Source of the DNA: DASWRT01 sp036403035
GTDB taxonomy: Bacteria > Pseudomonadota > Alphaproteobacteria > ATCC43930 > CGMCC-115725
NCBI GenBank assembly: GCA_036403035.1
Contig: DASWRT010000104.1
Location: forward strand, 1-14,296
Direction of reading: 5' to 3'
Length of the DNA stretch: 14,296 nt
Positions 14,059-14,296 of the stretch are shown here, one piece after another. The translations under genes were made by a program, and so were the position numbers. Positions within the stretch are counted from its first letter, which is position 1. Every line of letters starts with the position of its first letter. The notes under the pieces are model-generated. The model did no database searches and had not been told where the DNA came from. It saw only the letters and a list, made by a program, of their open reading frames with translations.

Positions 14059-14296
14059 ATGATCCACCTCCAGTACTGGACGACGCCGAACGGTCACAAG
14101 ATCACGATCTTCCTGGAGGAGGCGGGCCTTCCCTACCGCATCAACCCGATCAACAACAGCGCGGGCGACCAGTTCAAGCCGGAGTTCCTGGCGATCTCGC
14201 CGAACAACCGGATCCCGGCGATCACCGACGACGATCCGCCCGGCGGCGGCGCTCCGGTCTCGATCTTCGAGTCGGGCGCCATCCTGCAATACCTCG
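14059..14296 (+). CDS. yfcG: YfcG-like glutathione transferase / disulfide-bond oxidoreductase, N-terminal part (partial)
   Basis: The frame is open from ATG 14059 to the window edge (79 complete codons). The residues form a thioredoxin-fold GST N-terminal domain: TTPNGHKITIFLEEAGLPY (8-26), DQFKPEFLAISPNNRIPAI and SIFESGAILQYL. The pattern closely matches E. coli YfcG, including Thr9 and Asn11, which replace the classical catalytic Tyr or Ser and contact glutathione. It also matches the N-N-R/K-I-P-A-I cis-proline loop and the E-S glutathione-binding pair. YfcG proteins bind glutathione or its disulfide and reduce disulfides in the cytoplasm; YghU is a close relative and not excluded. GGAAGGGAA ends 5 nt before the ATG. 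It lies 188 nt after mtgA on the same strand and is probably independently transcribed. Confidence 0.9.
   Translation, partial: MIHLQYWTTPNGHKITIFLEEAGLPYRINPINNSAGDQFKPEFLAISPNNRIPAITDDDPPGGGAPVSIFESGAILQYL

Overview
The window is GC-rich and has an alphaproteobacterial look. It opens with the C-terminus of an AapJ-type L-amino-acid binding protein. It also carries an MtgA-type peptidoglycan transglycosylase, a YfcG-type glutathione transferase, and a small protein of a kind I recall from rhizobia and their relatives. I cannot name a genus. No rRNA, tRNA, CRISPR array, transposase or phage gene is visible.

Layout. (1) 1-210 (+): end of aapJ, then a strong intrinsic terminator (249-284). (2) 492-848 (+): small predicted membrane protein. 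(3) 4769 down to 967 (-): a sulfur amino-acid block. It holds a 73-aa small protein, a thiol dioxygenase fused to four rhodanese domains, and a cystathionine beta-lyase (metC) only 3 nt downstream and in the same frame. (4) 4968-7754 (+): a type I ABC exporter whose nucleotide-binding domain contains an insertion of roughly 340 residues with repeated motifs and several altered ATPase motifs. (5) 7755-7862: an abruptly AT-rich stretch (35 of 100 bases G/C in 7761-7860). (6) 7863-11817 (+): a lower-GC block encoding a stand-alone acyl carrier protein, an MBOAT-family membrane O-acyltransferase and a shortened valyl-tRNA-synthetase-like protein. (7) 12831 down to 11885 (-): an O6-alkylguanine-DNA alkyltransferase (ogt) with a 4-nt overlap to a single-domain cupin. 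(8) 13190-13870 (+): mtgA, starting at GTG. (9) 14059 to the end (+): start of a YfcG-like glutathione transferase.

The most interesting block is the carrier protein + MBOAT + ValRS-like trio. It has the same logic as the dlt system: activate an amino acid, load it on a carrier protein, and pass it to a membrane acyltransferase. Here, though, a class I aminoacyl-tRNA-synthetase paralogue stands where DltA would be. The paralogue keeps its catalytic HMGH and KMSKS motifs. It has lost most of its tRNA-binding C-terminus, has a changed editing motif, and has polar residues in what should be the valine pocket. The AT-rich boundary and lower GC suggest the trio was acquired together. The proposed joint function is inference, not something the sequence proves. 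The sulfur block reads as a coherent cysteine, homocysteine and persulfide handling unit, and the remaining genes are ordinary housekeeping or repair functions.
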